Below, in pieces: positions 1 to 8,881 of a DNA stretch of 64,000 nt; position 1 is the stretch's first letter, and every line of letters starts with the position of its first letter. The position numbers and the translations under genes were made by a program. Origin of the DNA: Pararhodobacter zhoushanensis. GTDB lineage: Bacteria; Pseudomonadota; Alphaproteobacteria; Rhodobacterales; Rhodobacteraceae. The stretch lies in contig NZ_REEZ01000001.1 of NCBI RefSeq assembly GCF_003990445.1, forward strand, positions 810,358 to 874,357, in the 5' to 3' direction. A model generated the notes under the pieces. That model was not told the DNA's origin. It worked only from the letters and a program-made list of their open reading frames with translations, and ran no database searches.

Positions 1-191
1 CAGGCGCCCCGGACCCTTTCGTAAAACTCCGATACCGGCCCCGCGGTCGCGCCGTGGCTGTCATAGGCGTCCGGCCAGTACGAGGACAGGAGCGCGGCCT
101 CATCAGCCCGGTCAATGCCGCGCGCATAGCGGTAGAGGCAGTCCTTGATCGCCTCACGCGACAGGTATTCGTCCAGACCGGCTATGCTCAT
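1..191 (-). CDS. SnoaL/NTF2-like family protein (5' part only, runs off the window)
   Basis: Reading leftward from an ATG at 191 gives 63 residues beginning MSIAGLDEYLSREAIKDC, followed by YRYARGIDRAD and a Y-W-P-D-A-x-D-S-H-G stretch. This pattern is typical of the N-terminal helix and first strands of SnoaL-like (NTF2-fold) proteins, a cone-shaped fold used by small isomerases, dehydratases and ring-hydroxylating dioxygenase beta subunits. A GGAG motif sits about 8 bases upstream of the ATG, which supports the start. The rest lies outside the window, so the reaction cannot be inferred. It is separated from tRNA-Pro by about 300 bases with no gene. Confidence 0.7.
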   Translation of the reverse strand, partial: MSIAGLDEYLSREAIKDCLYRYARGIDRADEAALLSSYWPDAYDSHGATAGPVSEFYERVRGA

Positions 192-500
192 GTCTCTGCT
201 CCGTTTCCCGGGATGACTGAGGTGACGGCCAGTGGTTGCAGTCCCACCAGAAGCAAGCGTCACCGAATGCGCCGTTTATGCCGCAACGGCACTACGGTTG
301 CCAGCACCCGGGCGTACACAGGGCGGTAAGGAAGCGCGTTTCGGGGGCCCATGTGACCCGAGCACGTCCAGCCAGCCCGCCGGGTTCTGGCTGTCAGCAC
401 CGGTGTCGGCGGCGGCGCTGCGCTGTCTGATCAACGAATAGCGCAACAGCCCTTAATCGCCCGATGAACGGGCGATGGAAAAGACACTGATTACAGAGAA
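192..500. other. Intergenic region without a convincing gene
   Basis: About 300 bases between the SnoaL-like start and tRNA-Pro. Short open frames exist on both strands but none has a recognisable product or a good ribosome site. It must hold the leftward promoter of the SnoaL-like gene. The only clear structure is an 8-bp stem (ATCGCCCG, loop ATGAA, CGGGCGAT) at 456-476 without a strong T-run. It could end or process the leftward tRNA-Pro transcript. Confidence 0.4.
456..476 (-). terminator. Possible terminator or processing hairpin after tRNA-Pro
   Basis: A perfect 8-bp inverted repeat, ATCGCCCG and CGGGCGAT with a 5-base loop, lies 25 bases beyond the 3' end of the leftward tRNA. No run of T follows on the minus strand, so this is at best a weak intrinsic terminator. 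Confidence 0.35.
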
Positions 501-577
501 TGGTCGGGGCGATAGGATTCGAACCTACGACCTACGGTACCCAAAACCGTCGCGCTACCAAGCTGCGCCACGCCCCG
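501..577 (-). tRNA. tRNA-Pro (anticodon TGG)
   Basis: The minus strand folds as a 77-nt cloverleaf. The acceptor stem is CGGGGCG pairing with CGCCCCG, the anticodon stem ACGGT/ACCGT encloses the loop TTTGGGT (anticodon TGG), and the T-arm contains GTTCGAATC. The 3' CCA is encoded at 503-501. It lies 43 bases downstream of the DUF192 gene on the same strand and may be co-transcribed with it. Confidence 0.95.
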
Positions 578-620
578 ACAGGTGCCTCTTAGACCAGCTT
601 TGCGCGGCTGGAAAGAGCGA

Positions 621-1097
621 TTAATCGCAAGGCCATGCTGCCGTGTCCTGCGCGATCGCCGGGTGGCGCAGAACGGCACCCTCTTCGATGTTCAGACGCT
701 CGGCCATGCCGCCGTTGATTTCCAGAACATACTGGATGCCAAAGCCGCCATCGATGCCCGTGCGGTCCAGCGGGATCGCGTTGGCATGCACCGTTTGCAC
801 CACGCCTTCGGCGTCCAGAAACAGCATATCCAGCGGGATCAGGGTGTTTTCCATCCAGAAAACCGCCCGCTGAGGGGCGTCGAAGACAAAAAGCATGCCC
901 GAGAAGCGCGGCATCGACTCGCGGTGCATCAGGCCCAGTGCGCGCTCGTTCTCGGTATCAGCCACTTCAACGGTGAAGGCTGCCTGCCCGAAGTCGCCGC
1001 GCAGTTGCACATGATCTTCGGAACAGGCGCTGGCCGAGGCTTGGCCCGCCCCAATAACCAAAGCCAAAACAACGCCGACAAACCCGTTCCGCACCAT
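621..1097 (-). CDS. DUF192 family exported protein
   Basis: 158 residues. The N-terminus (about 1-23, VRNGFVGVVLALVIGAGQASA) is a Sec-type signal peptide, so the protein is probably periplasmic. The rest matches the DUF192 family: ALGLMHRESMP, GMLFVFDAP, FWMENTLIPLDMLF and the late HANAIPLD segment. The fold is a small beta-barrel of unknown biochemical role. The start at 1097 has AAGGG just upstream. It follows the cold-shock protein gene by 6 bases on the same strand, a spacing that implies one transcript. That linkage of a CspA-like gene with DUF192 is, to my knowledge, common in this family of bacteria. No function is claimed. Confidence 0.88.
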   Translation of the reverse strand: MVRNGFVGVVLALVIGAGQASASACSEDHVQLRGDFGQAAFTVEVADTENERALGLMHRESMPRFSGMLFVFDAPQRAVFWMENTLIPLDMLFLDAEGVVQTVHANAIPLDRTGIDGGFGIQYVLEINGGMAERLNIEEGAVLRHPAIAQDTAAWPCD

Positions 1098-1103
1098 AAA
1101 CCC

Positions 1104-1634
1104 TTAACCCTTGTTGTGCAGCGCAGTTTCCCACGATGCGATGGCAACTGCCATGCGGCCACGCTCGCCTTCAACGATGCGCAAGCCCACGGCCTCGCCC
1201 GGTTGTAACTCGGCAAAGCCGGATTTGCGCAGCACTTCCATGTGAATAAACACATCGTCGGGCAAACCAAAGCAGTTGGCAAAGCCAAACCCCTTGATCT
1301 TGTCGAACCATTTGATGCGCGCAGGCTCAAGCGGAAGATCGGCAATCGCCGGGTCTTCGGCCTCGTGAACATCGTCGGTTTCGACGATGGTGTCAGGCGG
1401 CGGCGTGATTTCAAAGACTTCGACCGCCTGAAGACCGCGTTGGGTCTGCTGGACGCTCACTTCGATGCCGGCGCGGTCACAGACCGAACTCTGGCCAAAA
1501 TTGCGTAAGGCGTTGACGTGCAGAAGGATGTCGGGACCGCCCGCTTCTGCAACGATAAAGCCAAAGCCCTTCGTGGGGTCGAACCATTTGACACTCCCGC
1601 GCACTCGCGGAAGGCCCCGTTCTATCTCGACCAT
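1104..1634 (-). CDS. Double cold-shock-domain protein
   Basis: 176 residues with two cold-shock domains. The first (about 10-75) has the RNP1-like run GSVKWFDPTKGFGFI and an RNP2-like DILLHVNAL. The second (about 103-170) has ARIKWFDKIKGFGFA and DVFIHMEVLR. They are joined by an acidic linker (about 78-100). Single-domain CspA proteins are about 70 residues, so this is the fused two-domain form frequent in alphaproteobacteria. The expected role is binding single-stranded RNA or DNA and acting as an RNA chaperone. Two residues differ from the usual aromatic pattern (ANCFGLP in place of VxxDG), which may change affinity in the second domain. The first gene of a CSD-DUF192-tRNA unit. Confidence 0.93.
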   Translation of the reverse strand: MVEIERGLPRVRGSVKWFDPTKGFGFIVAEAGGPDILLHVNALRNFGQSSVCDRAGIEVSVQQTQRGLQAVEVFEITPPPDTIVETDDVHEAEDPAIADLPLEPARIKWFDKIKGFGFANCFGLPDDVFIHMEVLRKSGFAELQPGEAVGLRIVEGERGRMAVAIASWETALHNKG

Positions 1635-1728
1635 TTATATTCCCAACCATTAACATCGCCAACCTTGCAGCAGCATCTTCGCATTTTGCAGCAATGGCAA
1701 GAGGCGGGCGTTTCACGAAGCGTGAAAT

Positions 1729-2367
1729 TCAGGGGTTCAGGCGGGAAATGACCCAAGGCTCGGCATCATTTAGACGTGTAAACCGGAAGCGATCATGCAA
1801 CCGGAAGGCGCCGTCCGCCCAAAACTCGATCTCGACCGGCGTGATCCGAAACCCACCCCAAAACGGGGGACGCGGCGGGTTGGTGCCGTAACGTAAAGAC
1901 ATCTTGGCAACCTCGGCCATCAAGGCCCCGCGCGAGGCAAGCGGTTGGGATTGTTGAGAAGCCCAGGCCCCAAGGCGCGACTGTAGCGAACGGCTGGTGT
2001 AATAGGCGTCGGCTTGCGGCCCGTCCTCACGCGCGACCAGACCCCGCACCCGGATTTGTCGGCGCAGCGATTTCCAGTGCATCACAAAAGCGGCCTTGCC
2101 CGCGCCTTCGATTTCGCGGGCCTTGGCGCTGCGATAGTTTGTATAGAAAACAAAAGCCCCCGTACCGTCACCAAACTGTTCAATCTCCTTGAGCAATACC
2201 ATGCGAGCATTAGGAAGCCCGTCGGCATCGACGGTCGACAGGGCAATGGCATTGGGATCGTTGGGCTCGCTCGCCTCGGCCTCGCGCAGCCAGCGTTGGG
2301 CAATGGCGAAGGGGTCGTCCCCGGCAAAGATGCCAGAGCGCGAAGCGTCTGAGTCGGAAGTGGTCAT
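1729..2367 (-). CDS. pdxH: Pyridoxamine/pyridoxine 5'-phosphate oxidase
   Basis: 212 residues. PdxH oxidises PNP or PMP to pyridoxal 5'-phosphate using FMN and O2 in the cytoplasm, the last step of de novo and salvage B6 synthesis. Visible family features are [23 protein letters not shown]-type strands at about 30-55, [14 protein letters not shown], the [13 protein letters not shown] phosphate-site segment, [14 protein letters not shown], and the C-terminal RLND..W..SRLNP. An upstream in-frame GTG at 2409 would add 14 residues. The ATG at 2367 is preferred because AAGGG lies about 8 bases before it and the length then fits the family. Divergent from fabI with about 145 bases between. Confidence 0.95.
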   Translation of the reverse strand: MTTSDSDASRSGIFAGDDPFAIAQRWLREAEASEPNDPNAIALSTVDADGLPNARMVLLKEIEQFGDGTGAFVFYTNYRSAKAREIEGAGKAAFVMHWKSLRRQIRVRGLVAREDGPQADAYYTSRSLQSRLGAWASQQSQPLASRGALMAEVAKMSLRYGTNPPRPPFWGGFRITPVEIEFWADGAFRLHDRFRFTRLNDAEPWVISRLNP

Positions 2368-2511
2368 GGCTGGACCCTTTGCAGGCAAGAGAGGTGTTGG
2401 TACGGACACTGTCAGGTTTTCACCCCCGCGAGCAAGAGCGCGCGCCCTTGATGCGCTGGGGGGTTTGGCCTAAAGCTGGCCGTAACGTAAACGTCTTATC
2501 CGGAGACCGCG

Positions 2512-3333
2512 ATGTCAGCAGGACTTATGGCGGGTAAAAAAGGCCTCATTATGGGCCTCGCCAATGACAAATCCATTGCCTGGGGCATCGCCCAAGCTCT
2601 TGCCAGCCAAGGCGCAGAGCTGGCTTTCAGTTATCAGGGCGAAGCACTGAAAAAACGCGTGGTTCCGCTGGCCGAAAAACTGGGCACCCCGCGTCTGTTC
2701 GAGTGCGACGTGGCCGATATGGCGTCGGTGGACACCATGTTCGACGACCTCAAGGCGCAATGGGGCGAAATCGACTTTCTGGTCCACGCCATCGGCTTTT
2801 CTGACAAGAACGAGCTGCGCGGCCGCTACGTCGACACGTCGCACGCCAACTTCCTGATGACGATGGACATCTCGGTCTATTCCTTCACCGCCGTGGCCAA
2901 ACGCGCTGCCGCGATGATGCCGGCGGGCGGCTCGCTGCTGACGCTGACCTATTACGGCGCCGAGCAAGTCATGCCCCATTACAACGTCATGGGCATCGCC
3001 AAGGCCGCACTTGAAGCGTCGGTGATGTATATCGCCGAGGATCTGGGCAAGGACGGCATCCGCTGCAACGCCATCTCGGCCGGGCCGATCAAGACGCTGG
3101 CCGCCAGCGGCATCGGCGATTTCCGCTATATCATGAAGTGGAACGAGCTGAACTCGCCCCTGCGCCGCAACGTGACGCAGGAAGAGGTCGGCAAGGCCGC
3201 GCTCTATCTGCTGTCGGACCTTGGCTCGGGCACCACGGGTGAGATCCTGCACGTCGATGCGGGCTATCACGTCGTCGGCATGAAAGCCGTGGACGCGCCC
3301 GATATTGACGTGGTCACGGGCCGCAAAGACTGA
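2512..3333 (+). CDS. fabI: Enoyl-[acyl-carrier-protein] reductase (NADH), FabI type
   Basis: 273 residues, a short-chain dehydrogenase of the FabI class that performs the last reduction in each fatty acid elongation cycle. The N-terminal cofactor loop GLANDKSIAWGIA is the FabI-specific form of the SDR glycine motif. The catalytic pair is in YNVMGIAK (Y-x6-K) near residue 160, followed by the RCNAISAGPIKTLAASGI loop that covers the substrate and contributes to triclosan binding in the family. Start at 2512 with GGAG 7 bases upstream. The next gene (LysE family) begins 7 bases after its stop, so the two are probably co-transcribed, with gpt third. Confidence 0.96.
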   Translation: MSAGLMAGKKGLIMGLANDKSIAWGIAQALASQGAELAFSYQGEALKKRVVPLAEKLGTPRLFECDVADMASVDTMFDDLKAQWGEIDFLVHAIGFSDKNELRGRYVDTSHANFLMTMDISVYSFTAVAKRAAAMMPAGGSLLTLTYYGAEQVMPHYNVMGIAKAALEASVMYIAEDLGKDGIRCNAISAGPIKTLAASGIGDFRYIMKWNELNSPLRRNVTQEEVGKAALYLLSDLGSGTTGEILHVDAGYHVVGMKAVDAPDIDVVTGRKD

Positions 3334-3340
3334 GCCCGCG

Positions 3341-3955
3341 ATGACGCTCGCCGCTTTTCTGGCCTTCGCCGGGCTGACGCTGTTTGCAGCGGTCAGCCCC
3401 GGCCCTGCCGTGCTGATGTCGGCCCGCACCGGGCTGACCGAGGGCTTTCGCACCGGCGCACTGATGGCACTGGGGATTGCGGCGGGGGCGGTTTTCTGGG
3501 CCTCGGCGGCGATGTTCGGGCTGAACCTTTTGTTCGCGGTGGCTCCGGCGCTGCTCTGGGCGCTCAAGCTGGGCGGGGCGGTGTATCTGGTCTGGCTGGG
3601 CTGGCAGATGTGGCGCGACGCGCGCCTGCCGCTGTCCGTGGGCGACGATCGCCCGGTGCCGCGCAGCGGCGCGGCGGCGTTCCGTCTGGGGCTGTTTACC
3701 CAGCTGGCAAACCCCAAACCGGCGGTGATGTTCTCGGCGATCTTTCTGGGAACGGTCCCGCCGCAAACCCCCGCCTGGGTCTATGTTGCGCTGCTGGCGG
3801 TGGTGTTTCTCAACGAATCCCTGTGGAACATGGCGGTCGCGCGGCTTTTCTCGCTTGATCGGACGCGCACGCGGTATATCAGCCTGAAGACCATGATCGA
3901 CCGCGGCTTCGGCGCCCTGCTGGCGTTGCTGGGCGTCAAGATCGCCGCGACCTGA
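3341..3955 (+). CDS. LysE family translocator (amino acid exporter)
   Basis: 204 residues with about six hydrophobic segments. The N-terminus [20 protein letters not shown] followed by [10 protein letters not shown], and the early [15 protein letters not shown], are characteristic of the LysE/RhtB superfamily, inner-membrane exporters of amino acids or derivatives driven by the proton gradient. ATG 3341 is chosen rather than an upstream TTG because it begins the hydrophobic helix at the usual place and lies just after fabI. It sits between fabI and gpt with gaps of 7 and 10 bases, which suggests a small operon. The substrate cannot be read from sequence. Confidence 0.9.
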   Translation: MTLAAFLAFAGLTLFAAVSPGPAVLMSARTGLTEGFRTGALMALGIAAGAVFWASAAMFGLNLLFAVAPALLWALKLGGAVYLVWLGWQMWRDARLPLSVGDDRPVPRSGAAAFRLGLFTQLANPKPAVMFSAIFLGTVPPQTPAWVYVALLAVVFLNESLWNMAVARLFSLDRTRTRYISLKTMIDRGFGALLALLGVKIAAT

Positions 3956-3965
3956 GGAGTTTGCC

Positions 3966-4484
3966 ATGACCGACCGCCTGCCGCATGAAAAAGGCTTTCA
4001 CGTCAGCTGGGACCAGCTACATCGCGACGCGCGCGCGCTGGCATGGCGCTTGCAGGGCCATGGCCCCGATGAAGGGCACTGGAAAGCCGTCGTCGCCATC
4101 ACGCGCGGCGGCATGGCCCCGGCGATGATCGTCGCGCGCGAGCTGGACATCCGCACGGTCGATACGATCAGCGTGAAATCCTACCACGCAGGCGGCGGCA
4201 AGGCCGACAAGCGGCGTGAGGCGCAGGTGATCAAGTCGCCCGACGCCGAGATGATGGGCGACGGTGAGGGTATTCTGATCGTCGACGATCTGGTCGATAC
4301 CGGCAAGACGCTGGAACTGGTGCGCTCGCTCTATCCCAAGGCGCATTTCGCCTGCGTCTATGCCAAGCCGATGGGTGAGCCGATGGTGGACACGTTCATC
4401 ACCGGCGTGAGCCAGGACACCTGGATCTTCTTCCCCTGGGACATGGCGCTGCAATACGTCGAGCCCTTCCGCGGCCGCGACTGA
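3966..4484 (+). CDS. gpt: Xanthine-guanine phosphoribosyltransferase
   Basis: 172 residues. It transfers the phosphoribosyl group from PRPP to guanine or xanthine in purine salvage. The type I PRTase PRPP loop is clear ([15 protein letters not shown], about 99-113). [20 protein letters not shown] matches the Gpt-type pyrophosphate-binding loop, and the C-terminal [16 protein letters not shown] supplies the purine-stacking tryptophan region. Length and motif order fit bacterial Gpt better than Hpt. An AGGAG motif (ctgaggagtttgcc) sits before ATG 3966. A strong terminator follows 23 bases after the stop. Confidence 0.94.
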   Translation: MTDRLPHEKGFHVSWDQLHRDARALAWRLQGHGPDEGHWKAVVAITRGGMAPAMIVARELDIRTVDTISVKSYHAGGGKADKRREAQVIKSPDAEMMGDGEGILIVDDLVDTGKTLELVRSLYPKAHFACVYAKPMGEPMVDTFITGVSQDTWIFFPWDMALQYVEPFRGRD

Positions 4485-4507
4485 GCCGCCCTGCCCGCGC
4501 CCTTCAG

Positions 4508-4533
4508 CCCCCGGCCCCCGCGCCGGGGGTTTT
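4508..4533 (+). terminator. Rho-independent terminator after gpt
   Basis: Perfect 8-bp stem CCCCCGGC / GCCGGGGG with a 6-base loop, followed directly by TTTT on the plus strand. It closes the fabI-LysE-gpt unit and separates it from the convergent antiporter gene, whose stop is at 4541. Confidence 0.85.
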
Positions 4534-4540
4534 GCGTTGC

Positions 4541-6214
4541 TCAGCCGCGGCACTCGTCAGCGATCTTGTCCACCGCGCGCTCGGCGGCATCCTCGAACGG
4601 AGAGAGCACCAGCGTCGCCCCCAGCACACGGGCCGCGTCGGCCTCGGACCGGTGGTTGACCGTCACCGCGACCGCGCCGGTATAGCCCGCATCGCGGAGC
4701 GATTGCAGGAAGACGGGATGCGGATCAGCCTGGGCCAGCGCGCCCCGGATCGGCGGCACGGTCGAGATCACCGCGCGCACCCGGCGCAGCGGCAGATGAG
4801 CGATGAACTCAGGGTCCGTCGCATCGCCAAAGCGCGCATCCAGCCCTAGCGCACGCCAGTGGCGCAGCGCCTCGGGGTCGAAATCGACGCCCAGCAGCCG
4901 GAACCCGCGCGCCTTCAGCCCCTGCCCGATCCGCTGGCCATAGCGCCCCAGCCCCAGAATCACCACGTCATAACCCCGGCCCGGCTGGTCGGGGCTGTCG
5001 CCCTCTTCCTCGCGGGTCATGTCGCGGCGCTCGAAACGTTTGAGCAGGGGCTCTGCCCATGCCAGCAGGCTGTGCGAGGACGCGATGCCATAGACCGACA
5101 GCGCGATGGTGATCAGGGCGACCAGCGTGATCAGCGCGCCTGTCCCCTCATCGACATGCCCCGCCGCCACGCCCATGGCCAGAAAGATCAGCGAGAATTC
5201 CGAGATCTGGCCCAGCGTCACCCCGGCCAGAAACCCGGTGCGCGTGCGGTAGCCCAGCGCGCGGGTCAGCAGCAGCACGATCACAGGCTTTCCGAGCAGC
5301 ACAAAGACCGAGAGCACCAGCGCCGGCAGGATCTGCGCGCCAAGCCCGCCCAGATCGACACCGGCCCCAAGGCTGAGAAAGAAGAACAGCAGCAGAAAAT
5401 CGCGCAAAGGCGCCAGCCGCGCGCCGATCGCATCGCGAAACGGGGTCGAGGCCAGCGAAATCCCGGCGGCCAGCCCGCCCAGCTCTTTGCCAAGGCCGAT
5501 CTCATCGCCCAGCGCCGCAAAGCCCGCCGCCCAGCCGACGGCGAAGATCACCACCAGCTCGGGCGCGCGGGCGATGCGCGACAGCAGCGGCGCGGCCAGC
5601 CAGCGCACAAAGACCCAGACCACGGCCAACATCCCGACCGCACCGCCCAGCATCAGCAGCGGATCACTCGCGTGCGCCGCCTCGCCTGCCCCGCCGACCG
5701 CCGCGACCACCACCATGGCCGCGACCACCGCGATGTCCTGCACGATGAGAATACCCAGCGCGATACGCCCATGCAGCGCATCGATCTCGTGCTTGTCGGA
5801 TAACAGTTTCACGATGATGATCGTCGACGAAATCGCCAGCGCCATGCCGATATAGACCGCCGCCAGCAGGTCATAGCCCAGCGCCAGCGCCAGTGCGCCG
5901 CCGAGAACGCCAGTCAGGGCCATCTGCCCGACACCTGCCGCCACAGCCACCGCGCCGAGGTTGCGGATCAGCCCGACATCCAGCTTCAACCCGACCAGAA
6001 ACAGCAAGACAGCGATGGAAATCTGGCTGAGCAGGGCGATGAAGGCTTCGGACTGCACCAGCCCCAGCACATCCGGCCCGGCCAGTATCCCGGTGGCGAT
6101 GAACGCCACGATCAGCGGCTGGCGCAGGGCCAGCCCGATCAGGCCCAGCCCCGCCGCCATCAGCACCAACAGGGCGATCTCAAAGAAGACCGGCGCGAGC
6201 GAAGTGTCGTGCAT
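4541..6214 (-). CDS. Kef/CPA2-type cation:proton antiporter with RCK (TrkA-N) domain
   Basis: 557 residues. The first 390 or so are strongly hydrophobic and fit the CPA2 antiporter fold (LRQPLIVAFIATGILAGPDV, LLFLVGLKLD, IALGILIVQDIAVV, LGQISEFSLIFLAMG). A cytoplasmic Rossmann domain follows from about 417 (VVILGLGRYGQRIGQGL, DFDPEALRHWRALGLDARFGDATDP), typical of the NAD-binding RCK/TrkA-N regulator of KefB/KefC-like K+ efflux systems. The conserved acidic QD pair in the transport core is present (LIVQDIA). Its start is 6 bases beyond the deacetylase stop, so the two genes form a leftward operon. Whether K+ or Na+ is carried, and whether glutathione adducts gate it, is not shown by the sequence. 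Confidence 0.9.
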   Translation of the reverse strand: MHDTSLAPVFFEIALLVLMAAGLGLIGLALRQPLIVAFIATGILAGPDVLGLVQSEAFIALLSQISIAVLLFLVGLKLDVGLIRNLGAVAVAAGVGQMALTGVLGGALALALGYDLLAAVYIGMALAISSTIIIVKLLSDKHEIDALHGRIALGILIVQDIAVVAAMVVVAAVGGAGEAAHASDPLLMLGGAVGMLAVVWVFVRWLAAPLLSRIARAPELVVIFAVGWAAGFAALGDEIGLGKELGGLAAGISLASTPFRDAIGARLAPLRDFLLLFFFLSLGAGVDLGGLGAQILPALVLSVFVLLGKPVIVLLLTRALGYRTRTGFLAGVTLGQISEFSLIFLAMGVAAGHVDEGTGALITLVALITIALSVYGIASSHSLLAWAEPLLKRFERRDMTREEEGDSPDQPGRGYDVVILGLGRYGQRIGQGLKARGFRLLGVDFDPEALRHWRALGLDARFGDATDPEFIAHLPLRRVRAVISTVPPIRGALAQADPHPVFLQSLRDAGYTGAVAVTVNHRSEADAARVLGATLVLSPFEDAAERAVDKIADECRG

Positions 6215-6220
6215 ATGCCC

Positions 6221-8131
6221 TCAGCGCGCCTCGCTGAACACAGCCGAGGCCGGGGCCAGCGCCACCCCATCGCGCCCGCGGCCTTGGGCGAAATCGGCAA
6301 GCTCAGTCATCAGGCCGCTATCATCGGCGGACCCGGCGATCAGGATACCGGGACGGCGCAATGCCTCAAACGCGGCGCGGTCGATCATCCGGCGCACCGC
6401 GATCTCGCTTTGACCGGTGCTGTCGATCTCACGGTACACCGCCACCGCCGGCAGGTCGCTGTCCTCAGCCGCTTGCAGGAACGCATCCAGCCCCCCGCGC
6501 AACGCAATCGCGGCGTAGCCATCGACCGCCAGCATCGCCGTCAGATCGCGCGCCAGCGTCGGGTTCGCCCCTACGCCGTTCAACGGCACGTCCATCAGCG
6601 CCACGGTTTCGGGGAAATCGCGCATCCATGCGTCCAGAATCACCGTCAGATCCGCAGGCGTCGCCAGAGCGGGCATCCGCGCGGCCAGCAAGGCGATCTC
6701 GTGCCCGGCGCGGCGATAGTCTGCAGCGCGTCGCGGCGCATCCGCGTCATAAGGGTCCAGCGCGACGGTCACCGGCACCCCCAACGCCAGAATCGCGGTT
6801 TGCGAGGCGGCGCTGTCGGTCAACACCACGCCCAGCGGCCGCTCGTCACCGGTGATCGCGGGCAGCGCGGCGAAGCGTTGCGCGGCGGGCAGGCCGGAGT
6901 CGGCAGGAGCCGGCGTTGGTTCAGCAGTGGCCGGCTCGGACGCCGGCACCCCGATACGCGCGAGGCGGCCGACGGTCACGCCTTCTACCTGACGCGGGGC
7001 CGCGTCAGCCGTCGCCCCGCGGCGCACGGCGATCTGCGGCGCTCCGGTGGGCATGGTCTGCACTGGCGGCCGCTCGGTCGCAAAGCCCGGCGCACGCGGC
7101 AACAGCGGCTCGGACAGCGGGACGCGCGCGGCTGGAACGGGTGCGAGGGACGCTTCCTGTTCGACCGAAGGGGCCGGTTGCGGCGCAGGTTCGACGGCAA
7201 CAGGCGCAGGCGGTTCGGGTTCAGGGACGGTGGGCGCGGTGGTTTGCGGCAGCGCTGCCTCGCCCGTCGCCTGTTCGATCGGCGCGAGCGACGCGCGCGC
7301 CTGATCCAGCGCGGTTCCTGCCTGTGCAAGCGACGAGGCATCGGCTGCGGCGACCCGCACCCCGCCCGGCGTGTCCGCTGCTCCGGCGGTCAGCGGCCCG
7401 GCGTCCGGCGCAGGGGTCAGATCGACGTCGGGCGCAGGCCCGGCGTCGGGGGCTTCGGTCGCGATCTCGGCTGCCACGGGGGCGTCAGCGGGCGCTTCCA
7501 TCTCACCGGCGGCAGGCGCAGCCTGGGGTTCTGGCTCAGCGCTGGCAACGGGGGCGGGTTGCGCGTCGGGAACTGCGGCCTCTGGCACGGTGATCTCGGC
7601 GGAAGGTATCTCGGCAACAGGCATCTCGGTGACCGACATTTCTTCGGGCGCACCGTCGGCGAGCGGTTCCGCACTGTCAGGTGCAGCAACCGGCTCGACC
7701 ACCTCGGCGGGTGCCGCATCTGTCGCCTCAGGCAACGGTGCGGCAGCGGCGGGATCGGCGGCGGCCGTCGGGACGGATTCCTGCGCCTCGACCAGCGGTT
7801 CGGCAGGCTCCTGAGCCTGAACTTCCGCTTCAATCGGCAGATTGGCAGCATCAACCGGGCTTACCGGCACAGCGTCAAGGGAAGGCTCAGCAGGGTCAGG
7901 AACCGCGGTCGTCTGCTCAATGACCGGCTCCGCCTCGGGCGCAAGGTCAGCCCCGACCGGCTCGACCGTCGCGGGCACCAGATCGACCTCGGCCTGCCGC
8001 TCGGCCTCGACCTGCGCGGGGCTTGGTTGCAGCCTGCCCGGCGCGTCAACCGGCAGCACGACCGAGAGCACAACGAACCCCAGCCCGAAACTGCCCAAGC
8101 CAACGACGATTCCCTTGATGAACCCGCTCAT
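6221..8131 (-). CDS. Divergent polysaccharide deacetylase family protein (YibQ-like) with long Ala/Pro/Glu tether
   Basis: 636 residues. One N-terminal membrane helix (about 5-28, GIVVGLGSFGLGFVVLSVVL) is followed by a very long low-complexity stretch rich in Ala, Pro, Glu and Val (about 30-420). The C-terminal domain (about 425-636) belongs to the divergent polysaccharide deacetylase (DUF610/YibQ) family: PLGVVLTDSAASQTAI, GVPVTVALDPYDADA, HEIALLAARMP, VALMDVPLNGVGANP, PGILIAGSADDSG. The usual NodB metal-binding His/Asp triad is not evident, so catalysis is uncertain. Probably an inner-membrane-anchored periplasmic cell-envelope factor. ATG 8131 is chosen because it starts the transmembrane helix. 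Longer in-frame readings run antisense into trpG. Confidence 0.85.
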   Translation of the reverse strand: MSGFIKGIVVGLGSFGLGFVVLSVVLPVDAPGRLQPSPAQVEAERQAEVDLVPATVEPVGADLAPEAEPVIEQTTAVPDPAEPSLDAVPVSPVDAANLPIEAEVQAQEPAEPLVEAQESVPTAAADPAAAAPLPEATDAAPAEVVEPVAAPDSAEPLADGAPEEMSVTEMPVAEIPSAEITVPEAAVPDAQPAPVASAEPEPQAAPAAGEMEAPADAPVAAEIATEAPDAGPAPDVDLTPAPDAGPLTAGAADTPGGVRVAAADASSLAQAGTALDQARASLAPIEQATGEAALPQTTAPTVPEPEPPAPVAVEPAPQPAPSVEQEASLAPVPAARVPLSEPLLPRAPGFATERPPVQTMPTGAPQIAVRRGATADAAPRQVEGVTVGRLARIGVPASEPATAEPTPAPADSGLPAAQRFAALPAITGDERPLGVVLTDSAASQTAILALGVPVTVALDPYDADAPRRAADYRRAGHEIALLAARMPALATPADLTVILDAWMRDFPETVALMDVPLNGVGANPTLARDLTAMLAVDGYAAIALRGGLDAFLQAAEDSDLPAVAVYREIDSTGQSEIAVRRMIDRAAFEALRRPGILIAGSADDSGLMTELADFAQGRGRDGVALAPASAVFSEAR

Positions 8132-8299
8132 TCGCCCCTCTTTTTGTTTGGTCTCAGCCTGCCCGCTTGCCCCCTTATACTGCGTCGGCGCAAGGCGTGC
8201 ACCCCCGCCGTCGCGCACAGAGCACCGCTTACACGGGCTTGACCCCATGCGGCACGCGGTTGCATGTAAGGGACGCCCCAAAACGCCCGGATCCGCGCC

Positions 8300-8881
8300 A
8301 TGTTGCTCCTGATTGATAACTACGACAGCTTTACCTACAACCTCGTGCATTATTTTGGCGAACTCGGCGCCGAGGTGGTGGTCAGGCGCAACGACGCACT
8401 GGACGTCCAGCAAGCCATGGCGCTGAACCCCTCGGCCATCGTGCTCAGCCCCGGCCCCTGCGATCCCGATCAGGCGGGGATCTGCTTGGCCCTGGTCGCC
8501 GCCGCCGCCGAGACGAAAACGCCGTTGCTGGGGGTGTGCCTTGGCCACCAGACCATCGGACAGGCCTTTGGCGGCAAGGTGGTGCGCGCGGGCGAGATCG
8601 TGCATGGGAAGATGGGCACCATTCACCACGCTGACGGCGGGGTCTTCGCGGGCCTGCCCTCACCGCTGGAGGCGACGCGCTATCACTCGCTGATCGTCGA
8701 GCGTGACAGCCTGCCCGACTGCCTTGAGGTCACCGCCTGGCTGGAAAGCGGCATGATCATGGGGCTGCGCCACCGCGAACTGCCCATCGAGGGCGTGCAG
8801 TTCCACCCCGAAAGCATCGCCTCGCAGCATGGCCACGCGATGCTGAAAACGTTTCTTGAGCGCGCGAAGGTTCCGGCATGA
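8300..8881 (+). CDS. trpG: Anthranilate synthase component II (glutamine amidotransferase)
   Basis: 193 residues, a class I glutamine amidotransferase that supplies ammonia to TrpE for anthranilate synthesis. [19 protein letters not shown] is the typical TrpG/PabA N-terminus. The nucleophile is in [15 protein letters not shown] (about residue 79), the oxyanion motif is [12 protein letters not shown], and His-Glu are in [10 protein letters not shown]. It overlaps trpD by 4 bases (ATGA at 8878-8881), so translational coupling is likely. The same protein often also serves p-aminobenzoate synthase. trpE is not in the window. Confidence 0.95.
   Translation: MLLLIDNYDSFTYNLVHYFGELGAEVVVRRNDALDVQQAMALNPSAIVLSPGPCDPDQAGICLALVAAAAETKTPLLGVCLGHQTIGQAFGGKVVRAGEIVHGKMGTIHHADGGVFAGLPSPLEATRYHSLIVERDSLPDCLEVTAWLESGMIMGLRHRELPIEGVQFHPESIASQHGHAMLKTFLERAKVPA

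Noticed and set aside
2515-3717. A 400-residue minus-strand frame over fabI and the LysE gene
   Set aside because: Covers two clearly coded plus-strand genes; composition is typical of an antisense shadow.
6209-8242. A 677-residue open frame antisense to the polysaccharide deacetylase gene
   Set aside because: It is rich in Arg/Gly/His low-complexity sequence with no family resemblance, and is the expected shadow of an Ala/Pro-rich GC-rich gene on the other strand.
8132-8629. N-terminal extension of the YibQ-like protein
   Set aside because: The added 166 residues are antisense to trpG and lack homology, and the ATG at 8131 directly begins the membrane anchor.
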